From: Diphasiastrum complanatum
Taxonomy: Eukaryota; Streptophyta; Lycopodiopsida; Lycopodiales; Lycopodiaceae
NCBI GenBank assembly: GCA_029204225.1
Contig: CM055100.1
Coordinates: 18,055,650-18,119,649, forward strand
Reading direction: 5' to 3'
Length of the DNA: 64,000 nucleotides
The stretch's first letter is position 1. Each line of letters opens with the position of its first letter. A program made the position numbers and the translations under genes. Below the pieces are notes generated by a model. The model had not been told where the DNA came from and did no database searches. It saw only the letters and a list, made by a program, of their open reading frames with translations. Of this stretch, positions 45,781 through 58,164 are shown in pieces.

Positions 45781-47136
45781 TGAGACATGTAAATTTTTAG
45801 TTTGATAATACCATTTAGATACATTGTTTGAACATGCATATGGTGGACTTCAGGATCTGACACGACAATCGCTGATCTAGATAGTCTATTCCATAGCCAT
45901 GCACAAGTTACTTTAGTTTCAGATTTAGCTTTGTGGAAGCGATTTAGATGTGATTATTAGAGTGACAGATCAAACACAGCTATTAGTCATATGAAATGAT
46001 TTAATCTACGAATAAGTTTATCTAACAATAAAATGAAATAAGCATTCAGCATACACAACCTAGATTACTGGAACTTTGATAGATTAGTTGTGTAGAAAAT
46101 ACAGTTTGAAAGCAGATAGAGGCACGTTCTTTCTGAGACAATACTCTGTGATAACAGAGAGAAAGAACAATATAATTGCGCTCTGAACGACCGATTGATC
46201 ACGATGATTAGATGATTCAGCTAACTGAGCGACTTATAAGTTGTTGGATATATACACATGGTTAACTAATTATAAGAATGATTAATCTGTAGTTTACAAT
46301 TGGGTTAAGGCACTATGTGTTGCTGGCAGTTACCACTGGACAATATTTGATTTTGTCCGGTCATGACTTGGGTCCTTGTTGATTCACCGATAGTCAAATT
46401 GCGGTCAATTGTTCAAGGAAGGTTGAAAAAAGAATCTACCCAGATGGTCTAGGACGATCGACCAATCGATTATGGCCGAACGATCGATGATAGTCGAATA
46501 AGAGAAGGTGGCCAACAAAGAAGAGATGGCCGAATTATCGGGTAACACTGTCACCGATTCCTTTGTATTTTTGCAGATTGTCAAGAGACAAGTGTATTTC
46601 TGCAGAGTATGTGATTTTGCAAATATTTATAACAACTTAATGAATGAATCTAGATTAGCAGAGAATAGGGATGGAGATGATAGAAATCCAACACCCCCCC
46701 TTAATCTGGATCCTTGAATGTCTTGATTTTCAAATTCAAGATAGCACAAAAATTCTTGTGTGCTTCCTGATTTATTGCCTCTTTAGTAGCTTGAGAGGTT
46801 GTAATGTATTTTGATTCTGTAGATGACATTGCGATGGAGGTTTGTTTTTTACTGTTCCAAGATATTGGACCATTGTTAAATAAGAAGATATCGGATGGAT
46901 CTCCATCACCATAGCAGATACATAAGTTAGTAGTGGCTCGTACATATACGAGCTTTCTAGTGGATCATGCCAGGATTGGTCATGTTACTAACTGAAGGAA
47001 TTGATGATGTATGCAAGATCTGGCCTGGTCGAGATCATTGCATACATCAAAGATTCAATAATAGATTGAAATGGATACCCTTGTTTTTTTGCCTTCTCCT
47101 CATTGGTTTGAGGGCATTGCTCATTGGATAGCTTAG
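45781..47136 (-). mobile_element. Minus-strand Copia fragment equivalent to 15320-16680
   Basis: It contains the same RT scrap (45781-45825), truncated 3' LTR (45874-46693), purine tract (46694-46700) and RNase H. The RNase H has the same in-frame core deletion (STKEAI-type sequence joined to the NQEAHKNFCA tail). A small part of RT follows. It stops at 47136, where plus-strand integrase sequence begins. An extra 17 bases or so near 45826 distinguish it from the 15-kb copy. Confidence 0.85.
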
Positions 47137-48549
47137 TGTTCATTCGGATATATGTGGTCCTATGCAAACTTTGTTGTTGCTTGGTTGTTGTAAAGCTGAC
47201 TCAGGTGCATTAAGGTGCTCTGTAAGACTCAGCCAAGGATTGAGCCTCCGACCTATGGTGAGCTAGCCAAATAGTCAAGTCATGAGATAGCTCTGGAGCT
47301 TGGGTTATGGCCTAGTCAAGAGCCAAGTTGATTCTGTTTTGGGACAGGGCTCCCAAGACCCATGTTTGGGAGCCAGACTGATTCTACCAGGCTTAATCAA
47401 CAAAATAAAAACTAAGTCCAAAAAAGCATGCTTTATCAAAAAGCACTATATTCCAAGATAGAGGGGGTGCGTCGAATCACACCAGAACTATAGGGGGAGT
47501 CCGACAAATAGAAACTCGGGTAACTCAACTAGCACTAGGAACCTAGTCACTAGGTCTCAACTCCCTATACCAGGTCCATGTCACCGACGTGTGGCTTGCC
47601 GCTATGCCATTTGGTCAGTTTGGCGACCACTATCCCTTGGGCTTCATGTGTGGCTTGTCTTTGCCTTTTGTTACCTTTTGGGGACGGATTCTAAGTTGGC
47701 TTTAGGGTTGGTTGGAATTCCAGTTTTCTGAAGTCTGACATTCACAATGGCTTACTAAGATATAATTAGATAAATTGCAAATTAGCTCTCTCACCGATGG
47801 ACCCAGGACTCAAGATGTCGAAAGACCAATGTTCTTGAACAATCGAAGAGAAGGAGTAGATATGTGAGTATCCTTATCATTCGATAATAGTATCATTTAT
47901 GTATGCGATGATTTGTACCAGACTAGACATAGCTTTTGTAGTCAGTTCATTAAGTGACTTTATGACTAATCCTAGTATTACACATTGGAAGGCTCTTATC
48001 AGAGTTTTGAGATATATTCGAGCTACTATGGACTTTTTCATTTGTTATGGAATAGTCAACAATGACAAACTCAATATCTTTAGTGGGTATTCAAATGCAA
48101 GTTGGGCACTCGTAAATCCACTTCTAGATTTACATTCTTTCTCAACAATGTTCCTATCATGGAACAGTCGCAAGAAAACTTCGATTACTCTGTGTTCTAC
48201 TGAATCAGAGTATATCACAGCCTCTCAAGCTACAAAGGAAGCAATATGGTTGAGAAACTTACTTTCAGATGTTAGTCTGAAACAATATGCCTTGACAATT
48301 CTATTTTGTGATAATCAAAGTGCTATTGCATTATCATCCAGTCCTAGATCTCATTCTAGGAGTCAGCACATTGAAATTATGTATCACTATGTTAGAAGCA
48401 AAGTTCTAGACAAAGAGGTAAACCTGCAGTACTGTCGAATGCAAGATATGAGAGCGGATATTTTCACTAAAGCACTAAGCTTGGAAGCACACAAAAAGTT
48501 TTGTGCAAAACTAAGTTTGAAGTTGAAAGCATTCATGGATTCAGATTAA
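47137..48549 (+). pseudogene. Plus-strand Copia derivative equivalent to 28145-29797
   Basis: Integrase start (VHSDICGPMQ) is followed by the foreign segment, shortened near 47575, and then by a 217-codon open frame at 47899-48549 covering RT C-terminus and RNase H. That frame reads NPLLDLHSFSTMFLSWNSRK across the site where the family has GTRKSTS. The ancestral 1- or 2-base loss is compensated by a second change about 55 bases on. RNase H motifs CSTESEYITASQ, CDNQSAIALS and DIFTKALS follow. It lacks integrase and RT cores, so it is not autonomous. Confidence 0.85.
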
Positions 48550-48556
48550 GGGGGAG

Positions 48557-49488
48557 TGTTGGATTATTCTACTATCAGGAGTGATTCAACTGAATAATCG
48601 ATTTTTAATCTTCATCCAACTTATTATCTAGTTCTGCAGTTTTATTCGTGTTTCTACATAGTCTGCAGAGAAACTCGAGAATCGCTCAATAGGTGGCTCC
48701 GACATATCAGACATCATCCAACATATCAATGACATCAACAAAAGCCAAAGGAGTCGGCCATGTCGATGAAAGACAATTATTGTTCCACTTGATATGAAAA
48801 TAAAGACTTTCCCTTACTGCTTCGCAAGTAAATTTTTGGGAGGTCCTAACTGGATGGATGCTAGCACATTATGGCCAACTGGCTATTGCGATCTGCAACC
48901 GAATTAGTTGTCCTACTAGATACACGTTAATTGCTTTAGTATAAATAGTTGATCATCTAAGACTTCTCTAATTCTAGCTCAGCTCTTTAGTTCAGTTTTT
49001 CTTTTAGAGTTTTATTAGAGTATTGCTATGCGCACTTACTGCTTATCAACAAAAGTGCATCAGATAGAGTTTTCAGTTATTCAGAGATAACTTAGAGTAC
49101 ACGGTTTTCCATTATTGTTTTGTGCTCTCATCATTTGATTTGTACATGCTACTTACTGAATCAATCTATCTTCTGATGGCATTTAGTATTATGTCGGAAT
49201 GGATGTCTCTCTTTAACTAATAAATCGCTTACTGTTTCGTCTGAATTTTTGAGTACCTCAAGGCTACAATATTCAATACATCATTGTTTGGCTACAAAAT
49301 CACTTAGTGCTAATGATTTCAAAGTTGGTTTTTAAAATATTGAATGTGACTTCTATCATTATAGCTTTGTTCAACATTTATAGCCATAATCATGTATTAG
49401 GAAAGAAGGCTTATTACGTTGCGCTCGATAGGTTGCTTACAGTCTTCGACTTTTCGAATCAACTCACTTCACTTCCCTCTTTCCAACA
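48557..49488 (+). repeat. 3' LTR of the plus-strand Copia derivative
   Basis: After the purine tract AAGGGGGAG (48548-48556) the LTR starts TGTTGGATTATTC and can be followed to TTTCCAACA, 932 bp. The length is close to the 967-bp LTR at 19734. The 5' partner is absent. The start corresponds to 29805-29920, which is cut off in the other copy. Confidence 0.72.
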
Positions 49489-49589
49489 GAAGTGACCTAA
49501 CCTAGAGTGTCAAAGTCATGTAATGCTTTATTGACTATAACATAAATATCTAAGGCTTAACTTGTGTCAGGATAACAATAAATCAATCT

Positions 49590-49850
49590 CTATAAGTATC
49601 CAAGCCTCTTTCTAAGTGCAAGGCCCTTATTTGTCCTATCGACAATCTGGCATTGATCAAATTCAAATTCTACCCTATGACCTAAATCAGTAATCCTGCT
49701 TACTGATAACAGACTTGTTGGCAATCTAGGTACATATAGAACATTTGATAATAACTTGAATTGATCATGCTGGAACTTCAATGTTATAGTTCCAGCACCT
49801 TCGATAGTGTGTGCACTATCGTCGCCAAGATGAACAAATGCCATAAATTG
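49590..49850 (-). pseudogene. Copia protease fragment
   Basis: The minus strand reads FVHLGDDSAHTIEGAGTITL, then NVLYVPRLPTSLLSVSRI and VEFEFDQCQIVDR, the region after the protease active site. It resembles the protease remnant near 18900, not the Copia to its right, but shares an open frame with that element's RT tail. Confidence 0.8.
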
Positions 49851-52800
49851 GCTTACAATGCCAACAACAAAGCATATATCTAGTCTAGTTGTGGTAAGGT
49901 AAATCAAGCTCCCTACTAATTGCCTATACAATGTAGCATCAAATGACTGTGACTCACCAAGCTTAGAAAGCGTTTTACCTGGTCCAATACAAGTATTCGC
50001 TGGTTTGCAATCTTGCAACCTAAACCTGTGCAACAACTCTTTGACATACTTCACTTGTGTTTAACCCATTTTGTGTCCTTTTTGCCACACCTCTACTCCA
50101 AGGCAATAATGCATCAGGCTGAGATTTGTCATCTCGAATTGTTCCATGAGGTCTTTCTTGATCATATCTATCATCTCTTGATTATTTCTCGTAATAATCA
50201 AGTCATCAACATAAAGAGCAATCAAAGAAACCATACCGTCAAAGAATAAGACATATAGATTTGGATAAAATGTGTTCTCAACATCCCCTTTGAACAAAAG
50301 TAGGCATCAATCCTACTATACCATGCATGTGGTGCCTGTTTAAGACCATAAAGCGCTTTCTTCAAGCGACATACTTTATTTTCCTGTCCCTTCCTTACAA
50401 AGCCTTTAGGTTGATCCATGAACACCTCTTCTTCTAACTCACCATTTAGAAAAGCATATTTCACATCCATCTGATGCAAAGGCCAATCAAAATGTGAAGC
50501 TAAAGCAACAAGTAGACGTAGAGTATTCCACTTACATATTGGCGCAAAGGTCTTCTCATAGTCAATGCCTTTACTTTGTGCATACCCTTTGATCACCAAT
50601 CTTGCCTTGTGCTTTGCTATACTTCCATCTGCATGATACTTAGTCCTATATACCTATTTGCAACTAATGGATTTCTTGCTAACTGGTGGTTCTACTAATT
50701 CCCATGTGCTATGCTTAGCAATTGACTCCATCTCCTCTCCCATGGCCTTGACCCAAATGTCATCATCTTTCGCTTCACCGTAAGTCGAGGGTTCTTTGCT
50801 TTGAATAATGCTAGATAGGAGAGCATAGTTTGCTTCATACCTTTCAGGTTGTGTCTTCTCTCTTGTTGATCTTCATAGCTCTCCCTGGCTAGATGATCCT
50901 GTAAAGTCATCCATGTTGTGGCTCTCCAACAATCTCTCAAACCACTTAGGGAGATTCCTGTCAGGTGTTTGGCTTCTTGGTGAAAATGTATCCCACAATA
51001 CATCCTTCTCCTTGCGTTTGTCACCTGCAACTTCAATCCTTCTTGCACCAAAAGGTTTGTCCCTACCTCTCCAACCCGTCTCTTGAGGTTGAGTAGTAGT
51101 ATCTTGAGATGTATCTTCTTTTCATCACTTGGAAGGTCAATGAATGGATCATCATCAGGTGGTATCCTCACTATACCATCTTTTCCACTGGATGTATCTA
51201 TCTTCTCAGCATCCTCATCTTCATACATCTTGGATTCATCAAAGATAACATCATGACTTACATGGATTTTGTTTTCCACTGGATCAAAACATCTATAGCC
51301 CTTCACACAATCATCATATCCTAGGAATATGCACTTGATAGCTTTTACATCAAGTTTACATCTCTCTTCCTTAGGAACGTGAACAAAGGCCTTACATCCA
51401 AAGATTTGCAAGTGGTTCACCTTTGGCTTCTTCTTCGTGAATGCTTCCTCAGGTGTTATCTTTGGTATGGCAATGGTAGGACTTCTATTTTGAAGATAGA
51501 CTGCCGTACTGCATGCTTCTGACCAAAAATCTTTTGGTAGTTTCATTTTAGCTAGCATAGATCTGGCACTTTCCACAATCGTATGATTCTTTGCTCAGCT
51601 ACACCATTGAGAGCAGGAGTATAAGCTTGCGTAAATTGTCTTTTAATCGCACATTGATCACAAAGGTCATTGAAGTCATTAGACTTGTACTCACCTCCAC
51701 TATCTGATCTTAGAGCTTTGATCTTCCTACCTGTCTGATTTTCGACCTATGCTTTGAAGCTCTTGAAGTTGTCAAATGCATCTGATTCTTCTTCAAGAAA
51801 TAGATCCACGTCTTAAATGACATATCATCAATAAAGGTCATGAAATAAAAGGCTTTACCCAAGGACATGGTCCTCATAGGCCCATATAAATATGTGTGGA
51901 TTAAATCCAGGATGTTCTTTGCTCTTGCAACACCACCTTCATTGAACTTCTCTCGATGCTGCTTCCCATATACACAAGATTTGCACATCGATTTCAAGTG
52001 ATCTTCTATGGTAGGCAATCTTGTTACCATCTCCAATCTTCTCATCAAACTAAGGCTTCCCAAGTTCAAGTGACCAAGCCACTTATGCCACAACTTAGTT
52101 TGCAATGGAATGGACGATACAAGTCCATATTGCCCCTTAATTGTAGCATTCAACCTGTACAATTTTGTATTGGGCTCCCTTACTCCATCCGCAATAACTT
52201 TGAACTTTTGGTTCACATCTTTCACAAAGCAACGATCATGGGCGAATGCTACTTTCAACTTTTGATTAGTAATGACTCCAACAAAAAGTAGATTTTTCTT
52301 CAAACCTGGTACGTAAAGTACCTCTTTGATCATCCTACTTTTGCCATCAGGTAGTTGGATTGAAACAGTACCTATCCCCTTGATCTTGCACACTTCACCA
52401 TTTTCTTGTGAAACGGATGTTCCATTATCCAACACCTTCATGCTATTCCTCTCACAAACATCTCATAGGGTTCTACAATGCTGCACAATGCATTGTGCAC
52501 CAACTCCACGTCCCATATGTGCTCACCAAAAGAATGCAGTTCATTCCTCATTGTCTTGATTCTGGTCATGTACGTCTGAATGTGCTCTCCTTGTTCCATG
52601 CGAGCACTATTCAGCTTTGACTTCAAAAATATGATTCTAATGTGGGTAATGATGTGGTCCTTCATTGACAAGTTAATGAAGGTCAAAGCTTTCCTCATCT
52701 TTTTATCGAACACTTTGATATCCACTTCATTTGGTGGCCGTCTTTCATCACCTGTGATGACTTCCCACACGTCTTTCTCCATCAGTATGTTTTTCATTTT

Positions 52801-52878
52801 GAATTTCCACATTGCATAGTTGGAAATCCCGTCCAATTTGCTACTTTCACTCAAAATGGACTCTCCCATGTTTGCCAT
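49851..52878 (-). pseudogene. Third minus-strand Copia body: gag to RT
   Basis: Gag starts at 52878 (MANMGESILSESSKLDGISN) and ends early at 52438. The zinc knuckle and the protease DSG active site are missing, because sequence resumes with KIKGIGTVSIQLPDGKSRM. Pre-integrase (LWHKWLGHLN), integrase (TFIDDMSFKTW, LRSDSGGEY, ALNGVAEQ) and its tail (LQIFGCKAFVHVPKEERCKL) run 52441-50695 with a frameshift near 51750. RT follows at 50222-50599 (GYAQSKGIDYEKTFAPICKW, MDVKYAFLNGELEEEVFMDQ), at 50061-50297 (YVDDLIITRNN) and in the C-terminal part at 49851-50054. RNase H is absent. Confidence 0.9.
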
Positions 52879-54474
52879 CGCAAAATTGCTTGAAACTTTC
52901 GCCGTAGGCTAAAAGCAGTATGCCAAGGCCAACAATGATTTCAGAAGTTGAAAATAATGACCTGCACTTTTTTCCTTACTAGGCCATTCACCACTTTTCC
53001 ACCAATTTGAAAGCGAAATCGGCGTCGCCTTCCGAAATACACTCAGTCGTCAACTCCCAACTACGTGCCCAGTGGAATGGTGAAATCACTTTTGGCGCAC
53101 TTGGAACACTTTCTCCACTGCAATCACTCTATTTTGCTGTACCGTACTTGTAGGTACAGTCCGGGTGCCCTTTGTTTGGAGGTTATAGCCTTTTGTTTGG
53201 GTCAAAAGGACAAAGGACCCAAAAATAGGGATTTTCCTTGTTTTTGAACTATTTCTTCACCTTGAAGAAACTTCACTCTTCACTTGTGAAGGAACCCAAC
53301 TCCCATTTTAGTATGAAAATCTTTAATGAAGTTGAAGGCCAAAATGCACTTCACTTCTTTAGGGCCCTCTTCAGCAACCCTTCAGACTCCATCCAATGGT
53401 TGATTTTCATCCAACTATGGATATCTCTCCTGGGTAGCACAATCTGAGCCGTTGACCTTGAAACTTCTATATCCAATGGATCTGTAATGGAGAATCTTGT
53501 AGGCACTGTCCACTTTGAAGCACTATGCCATCTCTTTGGTTCCTCGCGCGAACTGACTCGCGACCTCCCTGCTCGCGGCCAGCTTCCCTCTACGTTTCTA
53601 GCTATGGCTTCCTTGAAGATTTTTCAACTATCTCTCTCTCTCTCTCTCTGAGTCGTGGCTGTCCACGACCTCTTCTGATCAGACTCGCACTGCTAGGGTG
53701 CCCTCTTCTATGTTTTCACAACTTGGAAAATAGATCAATATAGAGAGAAAAATCTGATTTTGTGCTCCCAAACCCCAGACCAAGGTTTTTCTCACAAATC
53801 TTTTCTTGGCTTCCAATTCATAGTGTTCTGACAAGCCTATTCTCTTGATCTGAGGTCGCCCTACTGCTAGAACTCTGATGCTTCAATCTGTTTGTCAAAC
53901 GGTGTCCGATTGAATGCACACTGACTGCAAACACCAAATAGCTTGCTTCGGAATTTCAAAATTCCGTTTGTTGAGGTTTTGATTCAGCCGACAACCCTTG
54001 TCTCTGAATCCTCACACAGTCTCAAGCTGACCAAGCTTCTGTGTGCTAAACTCTCTGCACCAGTGTTTCTCTTTCCATCTTCAACCCGCCGTAAACCCTG
54101 AACTCTCAGAAGACACTTCTCCCAAAGCTCTCTTTAACGGCGATGTTGTATTGTGTACACTCCCTATACGGCCATGTAACTGCACTTAGAATTTGCTTTG
54201 CACAGGAACACAGATCATGCTACATAGTAACACAGATAGAAAACACTCTCCACAGCAAGCTCACATAGCAACTGTATTTCTCAAAATGAAATTACACTGT
54301 ACATATAGATGTTCACTTAGGCAACCCATGCATGACCCAGGTTGTCATTGGCAGGACGCGTGTCCCGTCGACTTGCCTGGTGGCGAGGCCAACTGATCTG
54401 TATCAACTGATAGGACCCACAGTACAGTAGCACAATGATTCTACTTTAATTCTAACTACTACAACTACATTTAT
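52879..54474 (-). other. Probable leader and LTR region of the third minus-strand Copia; no gene
   Basis: The region lies upstream of the gag start and has no supported gene. I found no LTR border or canonical primer site. An inverted repeat TGTACCGTACTTGTAGGTACA lies near 53138, a CT tract at 53634-53650, and a GC-rich patch near 53545-53590. Confidence 0.4.
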
Positions 54475-55300
54475 CTATTGATTTGATTGCTTATTGTCGG
54501 CATTCTTCACTTTCAATATATTGCAATCTTGAATCTCATGACTATTGTGTTTGCAGTACTTCCTAAAAATCTTCTTCTTTGATTGCGGATTCAATAATTT
54601 CTCTTGAATCTTTGTTGGCATCTTATTCAATACAAATTGTTTAGAGCCTTTCTTTTTATAATGTTTAGCACCTTTGTTTAAATATAGAGCATGAAATAAT
54701 GGATTTGAAGAGCTGTCTGAGCTTCTCCGATTGTCATCTTGTAGCAACATGACAATTACTCTTGAGAGAGTTACATCTGAGTGTGTCATTATGATCATCA
54801 CCCAATTTTCATATGCAGGTGGCAGACTCGATGGCAATGTTATGATTGTGTCTCGATCCGACAACTGCCACCTGCTACAAGAGATTCTTAAATTGGTTAT
54901 CGTGATTTTGAAGTGAATCACCATTAGACATCTTGATCGAGACAAATTTCCTTCTAAGATGCAACTTTCAAGTCACGTCTCTCACATCATATAGTGTGCT
55001 TAGGGTGTCTTCTTTTGAAGTTTGAGCTTCAGATACATGGCCAATTTGGGTATCTAATATATTGAGAATGATTAGCATGAAAGCTTTTAATTACCATTCT
55101 TCGATTTTCATTTAAAGTTGGTTGTGTCATTTTCAAACTTCAATTTGATTCCTATGACAACATCCCATAGCTAATTGGAAATTAGCAAGCTCTTCATTTT
55201 AAATCTTTACAAATGATAATTGGATCCATTTAGCTTGTCTAAGGTGAGACCAGCTCTGCTTCGTGAATCCATCTGGAAGTTAGTCTGTCAATAATTCGAT
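54475..55300 (-). pseudogene. Copia gag fragment
   Basis: The minus strand reads DTIITLPSSLPPAYENWVMI, then SDVTLSRVIVMLLQDDNRR, and a degraded knuckle KYCKHNSHEIQDC near 54530. Similar phrases occur in the gag at 18974-19183 (SYENWVM-like, SDITLSKVLIMLLQEE), so they are one group. Upstream gag is present to about 55280 with frame breaks. Confidence 0.8.
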
Positions 55301-55400
55301 GACTTAAGAATGAAAGATTCTATATGATAATATCAAGACTGTTACCATATAATGCTTTAGTTGGAAATCAATAGAAAATGATCTGATTCCAAAAATTACT

Positions 55401-55412
55401 ACTTTGATACTA
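55401..55412 (-). other. Primer-binding site, variant
   Basis: On the minus strand TAGTATCAAAGT follows the LTR end at 55413, like the site at 19722-19733. Confidence 0.65.
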
Positions 55413-56176
55413 TGTTGGAAGAAGAAAAGGATTCTTGGTAGATAGAGAAACTATCAGGCTTTACGGAATAATCCTTCTCCTAATGTATGATTATGCATAT
55501 CAAATTTCAGACAAAACTATTGCGACTATTGTCACGTTTGAATTCTAAGTGATTTTAACACTGATAGAATAAACATTGTTGTATCAAAGTTCAGACAAAA
55601 CTATAAGAGAACATAATCAGATTAAAGCATTGGATTATTCTGATATTTAATACTGAATATGATAAAATTGTATGACCAATTCAATAAATAGCATGTTCAA
55701 ATTGAAGAATCGTGAGCACAAAACAATAGCGGATGCAACCGAGAACTTGAAACTATCTCTGAGTATTTGATTGACTTTGTTTGTCATTTCTACTAATAAG
55801 TAGTAAGTATTTCTAGTAATGTGCTATATTAATCTCTAGGATTAATATGCAAAGTAGCTGAAGCAACTAAAGAAGCTAAAAAAGAAGTTAACCTAGTCGA
55901 AAGTGATCAACTACTTATACTAGTTATGAATGTCAATCAGGCTTATTCAAATAATAGTTCAAGACAACTAATTGGTCATAGATCACATTGGAGCTTAGCC
56001 ATATTGTGTTGTCACTTATCCAGTTGAGCTTCTTGGAAACTACTTACACAAGTCATTAACTTCAAAATAAGTGGAAACAAGTTCTGTTAACATTTGATAG
56101 TTGAAACACCTTTGATATTTTTTGTTGTTAGCCATTCTCGTGTATTTTTGCAGACTGTGTAAAAAAGTAAACTAAC
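55413..56176 (-). repeat. 5' LTR of a minus-strand Copia, outer end tentative
   Basis: On the plus strand it begins TGTTGGAAGAAG next to the primer site. ACTAACA at 56170-56176 is the best outer terminus, giving about 764 bp, but no target duplication can be checked. A diverged partner is at 20880-21215. Confidence 0.6.
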
Positions 56177-56339
56177 AGAACTGGATAAATAAATGGATGT
56201 AGTTTAAAGATCGATTATTTCAATTTCCAATGTGGTTGCTTATGCAGACTGGACAATTGCCAATGTGGTTGCCTATACAAACTAGACCACAAGTGGCCTC
56301 CCTTCGTGGATAGGCTGACGATTGTGGTATCCTAGGTAC

Positions 56340-56800
56340 CCAATGTACACCCTTAATCTTCTAGTCCACGGTTCCAACGAGCTCAAAAGTGAACTTTCTC
56401 AATTGATCATTCTGATGGATTTGTAGATTTTTTAAAGCTTTAGTGAAAGCGTCCATCACTCCTCTGAGTTGTAAGAGGGGATCTTCCATAAATCTAGTGG
56501 TGTTGAAGTGCAAGATGAATGCTCTTTGCAATGTGGCCCAATCCTCTTTCTCGGTGGCCTCTAGATTGAAATACCAATCATTGGCAGAGTTGGTCAGGCA
56601 TAAGTTGAAGTACTTCCTCATCGATTGGCCTTTCCATAAGTTTTTCAAGATTTCACGTACATTTGGAGGAACTTGGTAGGGTCACATTGGTTGTTAAGCT
56701 TCTATAACTCTTATCTTGGGTAGATCCTTGTTATGATCCCAAGCATTCCTGATGTTTTTCATGATGGGAACCACCACTGGGAGAATTGATTGCATTAAAT
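56340..56800 (-). pseudogene. Ty3/Gypsy gag fragment
   Basis: The minus strand reads NSANDWYFNLEATEKEDWAT, LQRAFILHFNTTRF and PLLQLRGVMDAF, with the W...L....DW..L...F pattern of the retrotransposon gag domain. A preceding piece (MQSILPVVVPIMKNIRNAWD) lies near 56740 in a frame broken by stops. It differs from the Copia gags in the window. Confidence 0.72.
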
Positions 56801-57049
56801 CTACAATGTCTAACATGCTACATCTAGTAGATGCTATAGATCATGGAGGTCAGGATCTTGCAACTCTCTTTTCTCGTAATTGCATTAAGATCTAGACATG
56901 AAGGTAGGACTATTTTTGTATTCATGATATTTTTTTTTAATGTTTATGGGTTTCAATCTTTTAAGCACTCTAGAAAGATCAGTTCTGGGGCAAATCTGGT
57001 GATATGCTCTATGTTTTTGGGATTTTACGATTTTTGATTTGTTTTTGGA

Positions 57050-58160
57050 TTTTCAATAATTTCTAGAGCAATCGTCAAAATTAACATGAATAAAGATACC
57101 TATAGCCACAGATCCATCCCTGAATAATACCTTCCATTCGCATCTTCTTGCAAAGTCCCATTTTGTGTTTGATGTTTTTTGTCTCTCTTTTGATGTTTTT
57201 CGTAATGTGCCATGCATCCACTCTATAGTGCGTTGCTTGGGCAATGGCTCAATATACGTGAACTTGTGGCCATGTCTCTGCTTCTATTATGTCGTTGGCA
57301 CTTTATAGCCAAGGTCCTCTATTTTTTCTCTTCTTCGTATAGGTCTAACCATTTATCCATAATTCCACAATTATAATGCATGAATGCGAGAATGTTTTCT
57401 CATTAGAAGGTTGTCAACCTATGGACCTTTCCCATCCCTTGAGGTTTTTCATTTGTTACCTCTTCGGCTTCCTCGTCATACCACAATTGTGGAACAAATG
57501 AATGTAGTTTTGGTGCAAAATTTCAGTAACATAAAAGAGATATTCATGTACTAACCATCCCTCTGACATGCTACCTTTAGGCCTTGTCTTTTGATGCACA
57601 AAATCTTTTAAAACTTTCATGTACCTTTCCATAAAGAACATCCACTCACAAATAGTTAAAAGTAATGAGTTCAAATATCGATCAAATTAGTTTACAATAC
57701 ACATGAAAAAAATAATAATGCACTTCTACCTAGTGCACCAGACCAACAATAGAAACTTTTTCTACCTAGTGTGCACTAGACCAGCAATAGAAACTTCTTC
57801 AACCAAGTGCACCAATAGATGCACTTGTGTATCCATGAGAGAAGCTGAAAAATATCTCTCAAACATGCACACAATCTCCACCATATGTTCATGTCTCTTA
57901 CAAAGATCTAGCTCACTAATTTCTTTTGAACAAATCCATCTACAACATATTTAATTCATTTTATGTCTTGAGTTTCCAGTTAATAAATATAAAATAAAAA
58001 ACTACACCAAGTGAATGTATATACTTGACAATGATTGATAGTTTGTATATGGTCTCACAAATATCTTTAGACAAGCACCCACAATTGACAATGGATATAT
58101 GAATTGAATCATCTTTAGCCAATCGTGAGACTTGAGACCTTGAAGCTTTCCATCCACTGT
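57050..58160 (-). pseudogene. CACTA TNP2-type transposase C-terminal remnant (DUF4218-like)
   Basis: Near 58160-58010 the minus strand reads TPFTVDGKLQGLKSHDWLKM and then GACLKIFVRP. The GLKSHD motif opens the DUF4218 region of CACTA TNP2 proteins. At 57674-57456 it continues MERYMKVLKDFVHQKTRPKG and SMSEGWLVHEYLFYVTEI, also typical of DUF4218 (ERYLG.LK.FVRN..RPEGSI.EGY). Farther on are LWYDEEAEEV and ENILAFMHYNCGIMDKWLDL. Stops and frame changes show decay. The N-terminal half is missing, cut by the Copia remnant at 58165. Confidence 0.72.
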
Positions 58161-58164
58161 GAAT

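Noticed and set aside
53065-53743. Short plus-strand open frames upstream of the third minus-strand Copia
   Set aside because: They have no recognisable domain and lie where a leader or LTR is expected.
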